Positions 52,992 to 62,297 of a stretch of 64,000 nt of DNA are shown here, one piece after another. The stretch is from Phormidesmis priestleyi BC1401 (lineage in GTDB: Bacteria; Cyanobacteriota; Cyanobacteriia; Leptolyngbyales; Leptolyngbyaceae): contig NZ_LXYR01000021.1 of assembly GCF_001650195.1 (NCBI RefSeq), forward strand, positions 16,902 to 80,901. Direction: 5' to 3'. Below the pieces are notes generated by a model that had not been told where the DNA came from, did not search any database, and saw nothing but the letters and a program-made list of their open reading frames with translations. Each line of letters opens with the position of its first letter. Position 1 is the first letter of the stretch. The position numbers and the translations under genes are program-made.

Positions 52992-53355
52992 GCTGTAATT
53001 CCTTAAAGTTCTGTGACGAACCGCATTTAATGTTTAGACTCAATTCCTAAAGTTTCACGAAGTCAATCTACCAGTAACCGATCCAGGAAGACCCAAATGT
53101 CTCAAAACCCCATTCAGTCTAGGATTGTACCGAAGATTGCTAATTTCGCAGCCAAAATGACCGCGATCGCCACAAATTCTTTTCAACCTGACGTTCAAGA
53201 TGCCTAAACTTTAGTGAAATTCTCGCCTTTAACCTGGCTCTAAAAGGGCAAAAATCGTGCAAGATGCAGGATTGTTACCCCCAAGCGCAATCTTAAATTT
53301 TTGAGTGTTGTTAACGTTGGTTAGGTAAAAGGGTGTTGTGTCATGAGGAACGATC

Positions 53356-53427
53356 GTGGAATTAATTTTGGCAGGAATTATGTTTGTTGTAATCTTTTTT
53401 CTCCTGATGAAAGAGCTTTTTTGGTGA
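53356..53427 (+). CDS. Candidate 23-residue single-pass membrane peptide
   Basis: GTG at 53356 opens MELILAGIMFVVIFFLLMKE then LFW and a stop. This is one perfect hydrophobic helix with charged flanks, the shape of small photosystem or transporter subunits. GAGG lies eight bases upstream. It does not match any small photosynthetic subunit I remember. The surrounding 52992-53633 has no other plausible gene. Confidence 0.35.
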   Translation: MELILAGIMFVVIFFLLMKELFW

Positions 53428-53633
53428 GAATAAAGAAGTGAAGCTGCGCGATTAGTATCTATCATTCAATCAACAGAATAATGAAGTTTTGGCGATTTTT
53501 ATAGTCTAAAATTCCATCGGCAACTCGACACGCTTATCCTGAGAGTCAGAAGCCTCTATTCAACAAGGCTTCAAGGTCTAGAACTGACCCCCGACCCCTG
53601 ATAAAGAACTGTAATCTTGCGAGGAGCTAGAGC

Positions 53634-54638
53634 GTGCAACCAGAAAAACCAGCTATTTTAGTCACCGGGGGAGCCGGGTATATCGGCTCTCATGCGGTGT
53701 TAGCCCTGCAACAAGCCGGGTATGAGGTCGTGATTCTTGACAACTTGGTTTATGGGCATCAAGACCTCGTAGATCAGGCGCTTCACGTCAAACTTGTAGT
53801 GGGTGACACCAACGATCGAGAGTTGCTCGATCGGCTGTTTGCCTCCCGCAAGTTTGCGGCGGTGATGCACTTTGCGGCATACGCTTACGTGGGCGAATCG
53901 GTCACTAAACCCGACAAATATTATCGCAACAATGTGGTTGGCACGTTGACTTTGCTGGAAGCGATGACGGCTGCGTCGATCGATAAGTTTGTCTTTTCCT
54001 CAACCTGTGCGACTTACGGAGTCCCCAATCAGGTGCCGATCCCAGAAGATCATCCTCAAAACCCGATCAACCCTTATGGGGCGACCAAGCTAATGGTCGA
54101 GCGGATCTTGGCAGACTTTGACCAAGCCTATAACCTCAAATCCGTTTGCTTCCGCTATTTTAATGCCGCAGGTGCCGATCCCGATGGGCGATTAGGCGAA
54201 GACCACGCTCCAGAAACCCACCTGATCCCGCTCGTATTAATGACAGCGTTAGGTAAGCAAGACTCGATTTCGATTTTAGGCACTGACTACCCAACTCCAG
54301 ACGGAACGTGCATCCGCGACTATATTCATGTGACTGACTTAGCTCAGGCTCATGTGCAAGGACTGGAGTATCTCTTAAAGGGCGGAGCATCAGAAGTCTT
54401 TAATCTGGGCAATGGCAGCGGCTTTTCAGTTAAAGAGGTGATTGAGAGCGCTCGTCAGGTCACAGGTAAACCAATCGCGGCTGTTGAACACGATCGTCGC
54501 CCTGGTGATCCTCCTGCGTTAGTAGGCAGTGGCGAGAAAGCTCGAACCGTTCTAGGTTGGAAGCCCGACTACCCCGACATTAGCCAAATTCTTGCCCACG
54601 CCTGGCAGTGGCACCAAAAACGTCACGGGACGAAGTAA
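53634..54638 (+). CDS. galE: UDP-glucose 4-epimerase
   Basis: A 334-residue extended short-chain dehydrogenase that interconverts UDP-glucose and UDP-galactose. The NAD loop is TGGAGYIGSH (residues 11-20). The catalytic residues are in FSSTCATYG (Ser/Thr) and NPYGATKLMVE (YxxxK). PDGTCIRDYIHVTDLA and RRPGDPPALVG are GalE-typical. The GTG start has GAGGAG about eight bases upstream. It supplies sugars for the polysaccharide genes in the region and is followed by a strong palindrome. Confidence 0.92.
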   Translation: MQPEKPAILVTGGAGYIGSHAVLALQQAGYEVVILDNLVYGHQDLVDQALHVKLVVGDTNDRELLDRLFASRKFAAVMHFAAYAYVGESVTKPDKYYRNNVVGTLTLLEAMTAASIDKFVFSSTCATYGVPNQVPIPEDHPQNPINPYGATKLMVERILADFDQAYNLKSVCFRYFNAAGADPDGRLGEDHAPETHLIPLVLMTALGKQDSISILGTDYPTPDGTCIRDYIHVTDLAQAHVQGLEYLLKGGASEVFNLGNGSGFSVKEVIESARQVTGKPIAAVEHDRRPGDPPALVGSGEKARTVLGWKPDYPDISQILAHAWQWHQKRHGTK

Positions 54639-54660
54639 TTTCTACATAGCTACTTTATGA

Positions 54661-54682
54661 ACAAGGGGCTTAAGCCCCTTGT
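54661..54682 (+). terminator. Palindromic hairpin after galE
   Basis: ACAAGGGGCTT followed at once by AAGCCCCTTGT is a perfect 22 bp palindrome starting 22 bp after the galE stop. It has almost no loop and only a short T-containing tail, so it acts as a strong structural barrier or a bidirectional terminator rather than a textbook one. Confidence 0.55.
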
Positions 54683-54814
54683 TGCTTCGACCGCAACAGA
54701 GCGTCCTAATATAATTTCGTAGGGCTACACACATTAAGTGTTGATTGTGAGAGCCGTGCTCCTTTAATCACAGCTTAATTAAACCGCAATCGCAAGTGAA
54801 GTTCCGCAAAAAAC

Positions 54815-55453
54815 CTAAAATGCGCCTACTCTGGCAAAAATCACATAAAGGGTCTTCAAAATGAGAACTACATCATAAAGCGGTGTCCAGAGAGCCTGAT
54901 AGCGCAAGTCAAGCTTAACGATATCCTCAAAGTCGGTCACAGTCGATCGCCCATTTACCTGCCACTCTCCGGTTAACCCTGGCTTGACCGTTAGGCGCTG
55001 CCAGTGATGCTCACTATAGTGAATCACCTCGTCAGCAGTGGGCGGACGCGTCCCTACCAGGCTCATTTGCCCGATCAAAACGTTCCAAAACTGCGGAAGT
55101 TCATCCAGGCTAGTGCGACGGAGAAAGCGCCCCACTCGTGTGATTCGAGGATCTTGCTGATTTTTAAAGATTAGCCCCTGTGCCTCGTTTTCGATCTGAT
55201 GTTTGAGCGCCTCGGCATTCTCAATCATCGATCGAAACTTACAGAGCCGAAACGGCTTGCCCATCAACCCATATCTTTTTTGGCTATACAAAATCTGACC
55301 AGGGCTGTCAAGACGAATGGCGATCGCGACTGGAATGAAAAATAAGCCGACGATTCCTAGCCCGATTAGACTGCCTATAATATCGATCGCTCGTTTGGCG
55401 GAAGAGTAGGTTGATCGATGGGGGACCTTAATTGAAGTAGAAACTGTCATCAT
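54815..55453 (-). CDS. Bacterial sugar transferase (WcaJ/ExoY-like)
   Basis: A 212-residue polyprenyl-phosphate sugar-1-phosphate transferase that starts exopolysaccharide repeat units at the inner membrane. [20 protein letters not shown] supplies the membrane hairpin. Catalytic-domain marks are GMxxxxLxKFRSM-like ([12 protein letters not shown]), [24 protein letters not shown] and [14 protein letters not shown]. It is the short form with no N-terminal four-helix domain. The ATG at 55453 is preferred to the TTG at 55555. Confidence 0.87.
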   Translation of the reverse strand: MMTVSTSIKVPHRSTYSSAKRAIDIIGSLIGLGIVGLFFIPVAIAIRLDSPGQILYSQKRYGLMGKPFRLCKFRSMIENAEALKHQIENEAQGLIFKNQQDPRITRVGRFLRRTSLDELPQFWNVLIGQMSLVGTRPPTADEVIHYSEHHWQRLTVKPGLTGEWQVNGRSTVTDFEDIVKLDLRYQALWTPLYDVVLILKTLYVIFARVGAF

Positions 55454-55724
55454 TAAATCGGCAGCCGTTGTTGATTGGGTGCGTGCTGTTGGGCGAGTTC
55501 CAGGTAGGGAACGGGTAAAAAAATACTGAAAATGCTTTTGGACGTGCGGGTACAACAGAATATAGGCTTATCCTCCTAGTAGGTGACAGTGCTATCCGCA
55601 ACAATTCCTCAAATCTTTTTATTGCCTTAATGAATTAAACTTTTTGTGAAGGCTTGATGAAGAGAATAGGGTTGACGATCAGGGAACTTGAGTCAATGGT
55701 TTGTTTGAGAAAAGGGTTTGAGGA

Positions 55725-55994
55725 GTGGCAGAATCTCGCGATCGGTTAGAGGCTGCGGTGGGGCAAATTGCAGAAACCGTGCTGGCAGCAGCAGATGCCA
55801 TTGAGCAACTTGCCGATCGCTTAGATGAGTTGTCAATTCAAGTGCAGCAGCAGGGCTATGAGATTTTTGCCTTGAGCGATGCGATGCAGACATTAGCGGC
55901 AAATCAGGATGACACGCTGACCCGACTCGCTGAGTTGACCGAAACTTTACAGCAAATGAACGCGTCTTTGAAAGCAACCGACGATCGCGCTTGA
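55725..55994 (+). CDS. Small coiled-coil protein
   Basis: An 89-residue, almost purely helical protein with heptad-like repeats of Ala/Leu (VGQIAETVLAAADAIEQLAD, then RLAELTETLQQMNAS). It begins with GTG just after GGAG. No family is recognised. It may self-associate or bind a partner. It stands alone upstream of the HetZ-related gene. Confidence 0.55.
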   Translation: MAESRDRLEAAVGQIAETVLAAADAIEQLADRLDELSIQVQQQGYEIFALSDAMQTLAANQDDTLTRLAELTETLQQMNASLKATDDRA

Positions 55995-56155
55995 GGTTCA
56001 AGATTCTGCGACTCACGCTACAAACGTCGTGCGCTGAAACTTGATCGATTCTGTTAAGTTACGAACAATTTGCAGACAAAGTTTTATACTTTGAACCTCA
56101 CCCCTTTATGTCTTCTCAAAACTTTGAGCGTTTGTGAGAAAACAAAATTTGGGAA

Positions 56156-56171
56156 TTACCCGAACGGGTAA
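56156..56171. promoter_or_regulatory. Inverted repeat TTACCCG-AA-CGGGTAA
   Basis: TTACCCGAACGGGTAA has two perfect 7 bp arms around AA, 61 bp before the HetZ-related start at 56232. Such symmetry in a promoter region suggests an operator. It is not the known HetR site of hetP/hetZ promoters, though the gene class invites that comparison. Confidence 0.45.
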
Positions 56172-56231
56172 GTGATTTTGATCGGGGTTGTAAGGCAAAC
56201 TCTATAACAGGGCATTGAGGACGGCAATTTC

Positions 56232-57152
56232 ATGACACGCGCAGAAGACATTGCTGACAGATGGCGGCTACAGTTGCAGAATGATTTACCTAAAATCAGC
56301 CGATCGACTCACGAGAGCATTATTCAATGGCTAATCGGGGAAGACCCAACGCGGTTTGATGACTTGCTTCCCAACCAGTTAGAAATCGCCAAACAAGCGA
56401 TGGATTATCGCTATCGCATTCTTTGTCAGCGCTATTTAGAAGCTGGACCCGAACGCGCTTATAAAGGGCTGATCCAACGATTAAGCAGCTTGTTTTTGAT
56501 TCGCAACAAAATCCGCACCTGGATTGCGCTGTCTCGAGATCGTCAGCGATCGGTGGTCGATGTGCTGCAAGAAGTGATTCAAGAATTGCTGCAAAACGAT
56601 CACTATATGCAGCAGCAAATCGCTTGGATTGCTCGATGCACCAATGATCCCCGGCTTCGCAATGCGCTTGTGTTGACCAGCACCGAAGAATATTGTCTGC
56701 GTCCGATTCGCAATCAGCCGCTTTTGGTCTATCGATTTGTCAACTATCTGCGACGCTCACAGCGAGGCGGCATGACTCAGGTTCCGGCTGCCGATTTCAT
56801 TCGGTTAGTCTCAGAGGAGATCGCACCTGATGACTCTGAAGGGTCGGTTAGCTTGCTTGATGGACAAGCGATCGCCCAATATCAGGAAGGTCAAGCGCAA
56901 GAACAACAGCAAGAACTGCGCCGCACGATCGCGCAAGAGTTTGAGTCTTATCTCTTAGAGCGCGTTGATCCCCTAGCGGCTGAGTGGCTAAAGCTTTATT
57001 TGCAGGGACGATCGCAAGAGGCGATCGCTCAAGATCTCGATATGCCGATTAAACAGGTGTATCGACTGCGAGAAAAGGTGAATTATCACGCAGTTAAAGT
57101 CTTCGCCTCTAAAAATCAGCCCGAACTTGTGACGGAATGGTTAGGGCGTTAG
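56232..57152 (+). CDS. HetZ-related protein
   Basis: A 306-residue helical protein. MTRAEDIADRWRLQLQNDLP, RYRILCQRYLEAGPERAYKG and EEYCLRPIRNQPLLVYRFVN are phrases I associate with the HetZ-related families of cyanobacteria. The C-terminus carries a sigma-region-4-like helix-turn-helix (YLQGRSQEAIAQDLDMP, then IKQVYRLREKV). HetZ acts early in heterocyst or cell-pattern control. Relatives occur widely in filamentous species without heterocysts, so this does not prove differentiation. It is preceded by an inverted repeat. Confidence 0.7.
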   Translation: MTRAEDIADRWRLQLQNDLPKISRSTHESIIQWLIGEDPTRFDDLLPNQLEIAKQAMDYRYRILCQRYLEAGPERAYKGLIQRLSSLFLIRNKIRTWIALSRDRQRSVVDVLQEVIQELLQNDHYMQQQIAWIARCTNDPRLRNALVLTSTEEYCLRPIRNQPLLVYRFVNYLRRSQRGGMTQVPAADFIRLVSEEIAPDDSEGSVSLLDGQAIAQYQEGQAQEQQQELRRTIAQEFESYLLERVDPLAAEWLKLYLQGRSQEAIAQDLDMPIKQVYRLREKVNYHAVKVFASKNQPELVTEWLGR

Positions 57153-57158
57153 CAAGTC

Positions 57159-58250
57159 TCACGATCGAGTCGGATGGGCAACCAATTCTTTAACCGCATT
57201 CAGCATTGAAGAATTGCCTTTGTTGCGCTCAGACAGCCACCATTCTGCACCCCACAAATAGATTCTAGAAATCCCCGACCGGGTGGCATAGTTCCAGGTT
57301 TCAGTTAAGCGATCGGGATTCATTGAAATATAGGCATCTTCGGGGTGAGCAAATCGATAAGGTCCATCAGGTCCCCAGGGTTATGCTTGCATTTCTGCCA
57401 CCCAAAACGGCTTTGCTTTTTGTTGAGCGATCGCGGCTTGATACGCTAATCGTAAGGGTGAGAAAAATCCCATTCTGAACATCTCAACATATCCGCTGTA
57501 AACAGGACTTCTGAAGAACAGTTTGTTGAACAGTGTGATAGCAACTACATCACTGTCAAAATCTAGAGTCTCTCGAATTTGAGAAGTCATCCAGGGAGAA
57601 AAGGCAAAGGTGACGATCGTCGGATGACTATGTTGATCCAACGTGCGAACTAATTTAACTTCTTCAGCCACCAATGGCGCAACTTCACGACAGTGTTCGC
57701 CGCCCCAGATCTTGCCTAAAATCTTTGCCAAGGGTTCGTTTTCGACTTGCCACGCTTCGAGTGCTGGATGGTCTTTAAAGTGCAGCACAGCGGCTGTGGT
57801 CATGTTGAATAGGGCTTGTTTGAAGTCACGATCGTCCAGCGATCGAGTCCAATCAGGCGCATAACACTCAGGATATCGAGGAACGCGATGTCCGACGACT
57901 AACAGAATTTTTGCATTCGCTTTGCTGGCTTCTTGCATCTGCCAATCAAGCGTTTCCCAGTCAAAGATTCCAGGTTTCGGCTCGATTTGATCCCAAAAGA
58001 TTGGAATCCGAATCTGTTTGATGCCAATGTCGTTCACGATTTCTCGATAGGCTGATTTCCAGTTCAAACCCAGCGCTTCCGCATTGATTTTTATGAACGT
58101 TGTGCCGACTTTCACCTCATTTGCAACGCCTGAATCTTTGACCGTCCATTGCAGAAGAAAGTCTTTAGAAAATAGGAGGATTAGCGTCAATAAAAACAGC
58201 CAAATTCCTCTTACAACACTTTTCTTGAACCGCCGATGTTTTAGTTTCAT
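57159..58250 (-). pseudogene. Glycoside hydrolase (cellulase-like), nonsense mutation
   Basis: A 363-codon frame interrupted by one TAA at 57381-57383. The first 289 codons encode a membrane-anchored (GIWLFLLTLILLFS, residues 15-28) TIM-barrel glycosidase, with the acid/base glutamate in WQVENEPLAK. The frame stops at VAEMQA. In the same frame the remainder reads PWGPDGPYRFAHPEDAYISM and TETWNYATRSGISRIYLWG and ends normally at 57159. The TAA replaces the residue in an AEMQA-x-PWG motif, where Glu (GAA) would be expected, so one base change inactivated the gene. The loss removes the end of the barrel. Confidence 0.85.
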
Positions 58251-58252
58251 AA

Positions 58253-58287
58253 TAAAAAAGCTGGGCAGTTTTGCAACTACCCAGCTT
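58253..58287 (-). terminator. Hairpin with T-run after the aldolase gene
   Basis: On the minus strand AAGCTGGG and CCCAGCTT pair around a 14-base loop and are followed by TTTTTT. It starts about 23 bp after the aldolase stop, so it is a factor-independent terminator for that gene. It also lies directly before the glycosidase pseudogene ATG. Confidence 0.75.
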
Positions 58288-58309
58288 CCTAACGATTAAC
58301 GACTAACTT

Positions 58310-59389
58310 TTAGACACCAACCGTTTTCTTGGTGACAGCGGTGAGTTCACCTTTCGCATACTTCGCAGCATAGTCTTCAAGGCTCACTTGCTTGATCTTG
58401 CTGGCGTTGCCTGCGGCGCTGAACTGCTGATAGCGATCGGCACACACTTTTTGCATGTACTTAATCGATGGCTTGAGGAAGAAGCGAGGGTCAAACTCTT
58501 TGGGGTTTGAAAATAGCGCTTCACGTACAGCGGCGGTAATCGCTAAACGGCAGTCAGTGTCGATGTTGATTTTACGAACGCCGCTCTTGATGCCCTTTTG
58601 AATCTCTTCAACAGGCACCCCGTAAGTTTCAGGGATCGCACCGCCATTTTGGTTGATCAGCGCAATCAAATCTTCGGGAACAGAAGACGAGCCGTGCATG
58701 ACCAAGTGAGTGTTGGGTAAGCGGCGGTGAATTTCTTCGATGCGGCTGATTGCCAAAACTTCGCCCGTCGGTTTGCGAGTAAATTTGTAAGCCCCGTGAC
58801 TGGTGCCGATCGCGACCGCCAGTGCGTCAACCTGAGTGCGCTCGACAAACTCAACGGCTTCGTCGGGGTCGGTGAGAAGCTGATCGTGGGAGAGGGCACC
58901 CTCAAAGCCGTGACCGTCTTCTGCTTCGCCTTTGCCCGTTTCGAGTGAGCCGAGGCAGCCGAGTTCGCCTTCGACGCTGACCCCGATCGCGTGAGCCACT
59001 TTCACAACTTCGCTGGTCGTGCTGACGTTATAGTCAAAGCTGGCAGGGGTTTTGGCATCGGCTTCGAGTGAGCCATCCATCATGACGCTGCTGAAGTTGT
59101 TCTTCATTGCTGAATAGCAGGTTGAGGGCGCATTGCCGTGATCTTGGTGCATCACAATTGGGATTTCGGGATAGGTCTCGATCGCCGCTAAAATCAGGTG
59201 ACGCAAGAAGTTTTCGCCCGCATAGTTGCGCGCACCACGAGAAGCTTGCAAAATCACGGGGCTATCCGTTTCATCGGCAGCCCTCATGATTGCCTGGATC
59301 TGCTCCATGTTGTTGACGTTGTAAGCCGGGATGCCATAACCGTGTTCAGCCGCGTGGTCAAGCAGCAGCCGCAAAGGTACAAGCGCCAT
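58310..59389 (-). CDS. fba: Class II fructose-bisphosphate aldolase
   Basis: A 359-residue zinc-dependent aldolase of the Calvin cycle and glycolysis. [15 protein letters not shown] holds the zinc histidine, [20 protein letters not shown] and [11 protein letters not shown] the other ligands, and [18 protein letters not shown] the phosphate loop. It is full length and matches the cyanobacterial CbbA type. The start ATG is followed by the usual [18 protein letters not shown]. It has its own promoter region of 250 bp and its own terminator. Confidence 0.95.
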   Translation of the reverse strand: MALVPLRLLLDHAAEHGYGIPAYNVNNMEQIQAIMRAADETDSPVILQASRGARNYAGENFLRHLILAAIETYPEIPIVMHQDHGNAPSTCYSAMKNNFSSVMMDGSLEADAKTPASFDYNVSTTSEVVKVAHAIGVSVEGELGCLGSLETGKGEAEDGHGFEGALSHDQLLTDPDEAVEFVERTQVDALAVAIGTSHGAYKFTRKPTGEVLAISRIEEIHRRLPNTHLVMHGSSSVPEDLIALINQNGGAIPETYGVPVEEIQKGIKSGVRKINIDTDCRLAITAAVREALFSNPKEFDPRFFLKPSIKYMQKVCADRYQQFSAAGNASKIKQVSLEDYAAKYAKGELTAVTKKTVGV

Positions 59390-59643
59390 AGATAGTCCTC
59401 CTGGGTGGTTAGGGTCAGCGAGTGGATGTTAAACAAATTAATTGTTAGGACAATCTTAAGACAGTTTTACGCTCAAACATAGTCGAATTTGTCGATCGAG
59501 TCAGCGAGATAAGTAAAAATACTATTAATTTTACTTATCTATAGATAGATGAACCTCTGCTCGATCCAAAGCTTTCGTAGTTTGAGATACAGTGCTAGCG
59601 GTCGATCTGCGCCTCAATGAGAGTGAAGATTCGGCTGATTTAG

Positions 59644-61068
59644 ATGACTGACTCGATTGCTGAACTGCTCGACCCGACCCGACTTTTGTTTGATTTACAG
59701 CGAGGGAACGAGATTGCTCAACGGTTCTCAAGATGTCTTGTGCCCGAGGAAATTGCCAATCACGTCACCGACGGCTTAGTTGAAACCTTTGGCAGTGCTT
59801 TTGCGCGAATCTGGCTCTTGGAACCTGACCAAACCACTCTCAAATTGGTTGCCTCTTCAGGAATGTATACCCACATCAATGGCGCGTTTGCGAGAGTCCC
59901 GATGGGTGCCTATAAAGTAGGCAAAATTGCCCAAAATCGGGTGTCTTTTCTAAGCAATCATTTGGCAGATGAGCCGTGGGTCGGAAATCGGGAGTGGGCG
60001 ATCGCGAATCAGATTCAAGGATTTGCAGGCTATCCGTTGGCAATTCAGGGCAGAGTGATTGGAGTGCTGGCGACGTTTAGCCTCCACGCAATGGAGCCAG
60101 AATTTTTAGAGGTGTTGCAAACCCTATGTACGATCGTATCGATCGCCTTAGACACTGCCCTCCAGCACCAAGCAGAAAAGCAAACCTGGCAATCATTTGC
60201 TCAACATCCCGCTTTCCATCATCTGTCTTTGTCTGATCAGTTAGCCAGTCTCTTAAAGTCTGCTCGACTCACCTTAGTCGGAACCGAGCAGTCGCTGTCG
60301 CTGCCTCTAACTTATGTATTTCTGCAAGCCGCCGACGCTTTAAATCGAGTGAACTGTGCCTATTGTCGGCTGATTTATACAACAGAAACGGTGGCGATCG
60401 AGGCGATCGTGCCCACATCTGATCAAGCAGTTCGTGACCCAAACAAGATAGTTCACTCTGCGTTTGGTGAGTTATTGTTCGCCGTTTCCTGTTTGGGAGG
60501 CGTGCTGCAAACTCAAACGGGTGTGAATCAAAAAGCGATTCAGGTTTCAATCAAAATTCCTTATTTAGGTGCGGTTTCGGGAGACTGTGTGCAAATTCAG
60601 TGCACGTTACCCGTGTTGCAAATGGCGTTCACACATCTAGCTTTTTTAGCGGGTCTGACGGTGTGTGATGGCGATGCAGATGCCCCATTGTTGACGGATG
60701 ACCTGACTCAGATTCATGCAAAACGAGTGCTGTGGATTCAGCAGAGCGCTCAGACGTTGCCCAAAGGAGTCAAGGCTAAAGTCGATCTGACGATTACGCC
60801 CGGGCAATTGCGAGATGCGATCGCGGCGGTCGCCCGTGGCGAGAGTTGGGGCATCGAATCTGATGCTGAGGTGCAGCCAATGCTGTCGGAGCGCGAGTTA
60901 GAAATGATGACGCTGTTGGCGGAGGGATTGCGCGATCGTGACATTGCCAATTATCTGGTGATTAGCGAAAGTACGGTCAAGTTTCACATGAACAACGTTC
61001 TTGCCAAACTCAAAGCGCGAACTCGATATCAAGCGCTTCATCAAGTGGTTTTGAATGGCTGGATTTAG
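59644..61068 (+). CDS. GAF domain LuxR-family regulator
   Basis: A 474-residue regulator. The N-terminal GAF (about 25-175: VTDGLVETFGSAFARIWLLE, then GVLATFSLHAM) is followed by a central region of about 230 residues without a known motif. A C-terminal LuxR helix-turn-helix (about 412-470) contains LSERELEMMTLLAEGLRDRD and ISESTVKFHMNNVLAKL. It has no receiver domain, so the signal is probably a small molecule or an unknown ligand. The ATG at 59644 gives the best start. It is divergent from fba. Confidence 0.82.
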   Translation: MTDSIAELLDPTRLLFDLQRGNEIAQRFSRCLVPEEIANHVTDGLVETFGSAFARIWLLEPDQTTLKLVASSGMYTHINGAFARVPMGAYKVGKIAQNRVSFLSNHLADEPWVGNREWAIANQIQGFAGYPLAIQGRVIGVLATFSLHAMEPEFLEVLQTLCTIVSIALDTALQHQAEKQTWQSFAQHPAFHHLSLSDQLASLLKSARLTLVGTEQSLSLPLTYVFLQAADALNRVNCAYCRLIYTTETVAIEAIVPTSDQAVRDPNKIVHSAFGELLFAVSCLGGVLQTQTGVNQKAIQVSIKIPYLGAVSGDCVQIQCTLPVLQMAFTHLAFLAGLTVCDGDADAPLLTDDLTQIHAKRVLWIQQSAQTLPKGVKAKVDLTITPGQLRDAIAAVARGESWGIESDAEVQPMLSERELEMMTLLAEGLRDRDIANYLVISESTVKFHMNNVLAKLKARTRYQALHQVVLNGWI

Positions 61069-61228
61069 GGCACCGCACGAAAATGAAGTATCAGACTGTG
61101 ACGCTCGTGTAGAATTAGGTCGATCGCTATGCAGTTTTCTCAAAGGGCGATCGATCGCTGGTGGCATCCTCAACTGGCAGCACGCAGATGAAGTTTTGCT
61201 GCTATTGATAGATAAGCACAACAAATTA

Positions 61229-61827
61229 CTAAAAGACTCTAAATTGGTTGAAGAAAATTCTGGTTAATTTTCTGAGCACTTGCATGAAGATTACAACTGC
61301 TAGCAACGCTAGAAACGCATAAGCTACAGCATAACCGATGTCAACATAGCATAAGATTACAAATGGGATGAAGGTTATTGCAAGAGCAAGAATGATTAAA
61401 GTAGTTCCATAGGTCAGACGATAAGCCTCAGGAAATTTTGCAGTGTCTCTTGCAAGGTTCAAACCAAAGACCTGTGAACTCTCCACTTCGTTAAGCTCTT
61501 TCCTAATCTCTTGCTCAAAGCTGAGAAGATTAGAAGAAATAGAAAACATGACGGTCGTTCTAATTAAAGACACGAACCCAATCAGCACAAAAAACAAAAG
61601 CAGGCTGAGGAAACCTATGAACAGAAGCCCATTGTAGTTGATTCTAGAGTTAGTTAATACTATTGCATCTACGATAGGCTTCCAAAAATTATAGATGCAC
61701 CCGCCGCTTCTAAAAGCTTAAAGTCTTCAAAACTACTTTTGATATGCTCCTCAAGCTTCTCATTCAGTCGAGCATATTCTTTATATAGATAGTCTATTCT
61801 TTGATTAGAATCCATGTTCGTTTTCAT
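61229..61827 (-). pseudogene. Small multi-pass membrane protein, frameshifted
   Basis: From an ATG at 61827 or 61815 the frame reads MDSNQRIDYLYKEYARLNEK and then helical sequence to FEDFKLLEAAGASIIF, where it stops soon after. In the next frame the sequence resumes as KPIVDAIVLTNSRINYNGLL and continues through two to three hydrophobic helices to a C-terminus at 61229. One missing T in the TTTTT run near 61684 explains the switch. Restored, the protein would be about 195 residues. AT-rich, without HIP1 octamers. No family is recognised; membrane proteins of this shape occur in defence loci, but nothing here proves that. Confidence 0.65.
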
Positions 61828-61870
61828 TGAAAATGATTGTTTTAACAACAGTCCGGACAATTTTAAATCG

Positions 61871-61939
61871 CCAACGGTGGAATGCGGGTTTCAGCATCAT
61901 CACTGAGGCAAATACCAACGGTGGAATGAGGGTTTCAGC
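61871..61939. repeat. Two 25 bp direct repeats, 44 bp apart
   Basis: CCAACGGTGGAATG followed by C/A and GGGTTTCAGC occurs at 61871-61895 and 61915-61939 with one mismatch. TCCGGA words flank the pair on both sides (near 61853 and 61960). It is probably part of a degraded dispersed repeat. The gap 62021-62297 after it has a CCTGT/ACAGG hairpin near 62129 and no gene. Confidence 0.6.
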
Positions 61940-62297
61940 CTCTGCCTCAAAAAATGTCCGGAGTATTGTTTTAAACTTTCGTTGTTCTGTCAAATAACAA
62001 TACACTGAGTAGGAATTCACTCTGCTTTTCTAACATACAGATCTCTAATACGGCTCTACAGTACCCGCCTAGGTAGTTTAACGCCAGACGTACTATAGAT
62101 ATTCTGATGAATTTGACTCATTGACTGACCCCTGTTTATTTAGACAGGGATGAGCATTGGTTTCAATGGCGTTAAGAGAGAAACGATCGCCACGCCCTAG
62201 CCCAATCGCTAGACTTCAATCTTTCGTACTGCGAGATACAAAATTCTTAGATCTCTAGCCTTTAATCTTGCACTGTTATCTCTGCAAGAAATCGCCC

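Noticed and set aside
53229..53465. 78-codon minus-strand frame upstream of galE
   Set aside because: Low-complexity composition and no ribosome site. It overlaps the better plus-strand membrane peptide candidate.
61055..61267. 70-codon plus-strand frame after the LuxR gene
   Set aside because: Starts inside the end of the LuxR gene and has no good ribosome site. Composition is borderline only.
61871..61939. Possible CRISPR array (two repeats with a 19-base spacer)
   Set aside because: Only two units, spacer too short, repeat not dyad-symmetric in the usual way, and no cas gene nearby.
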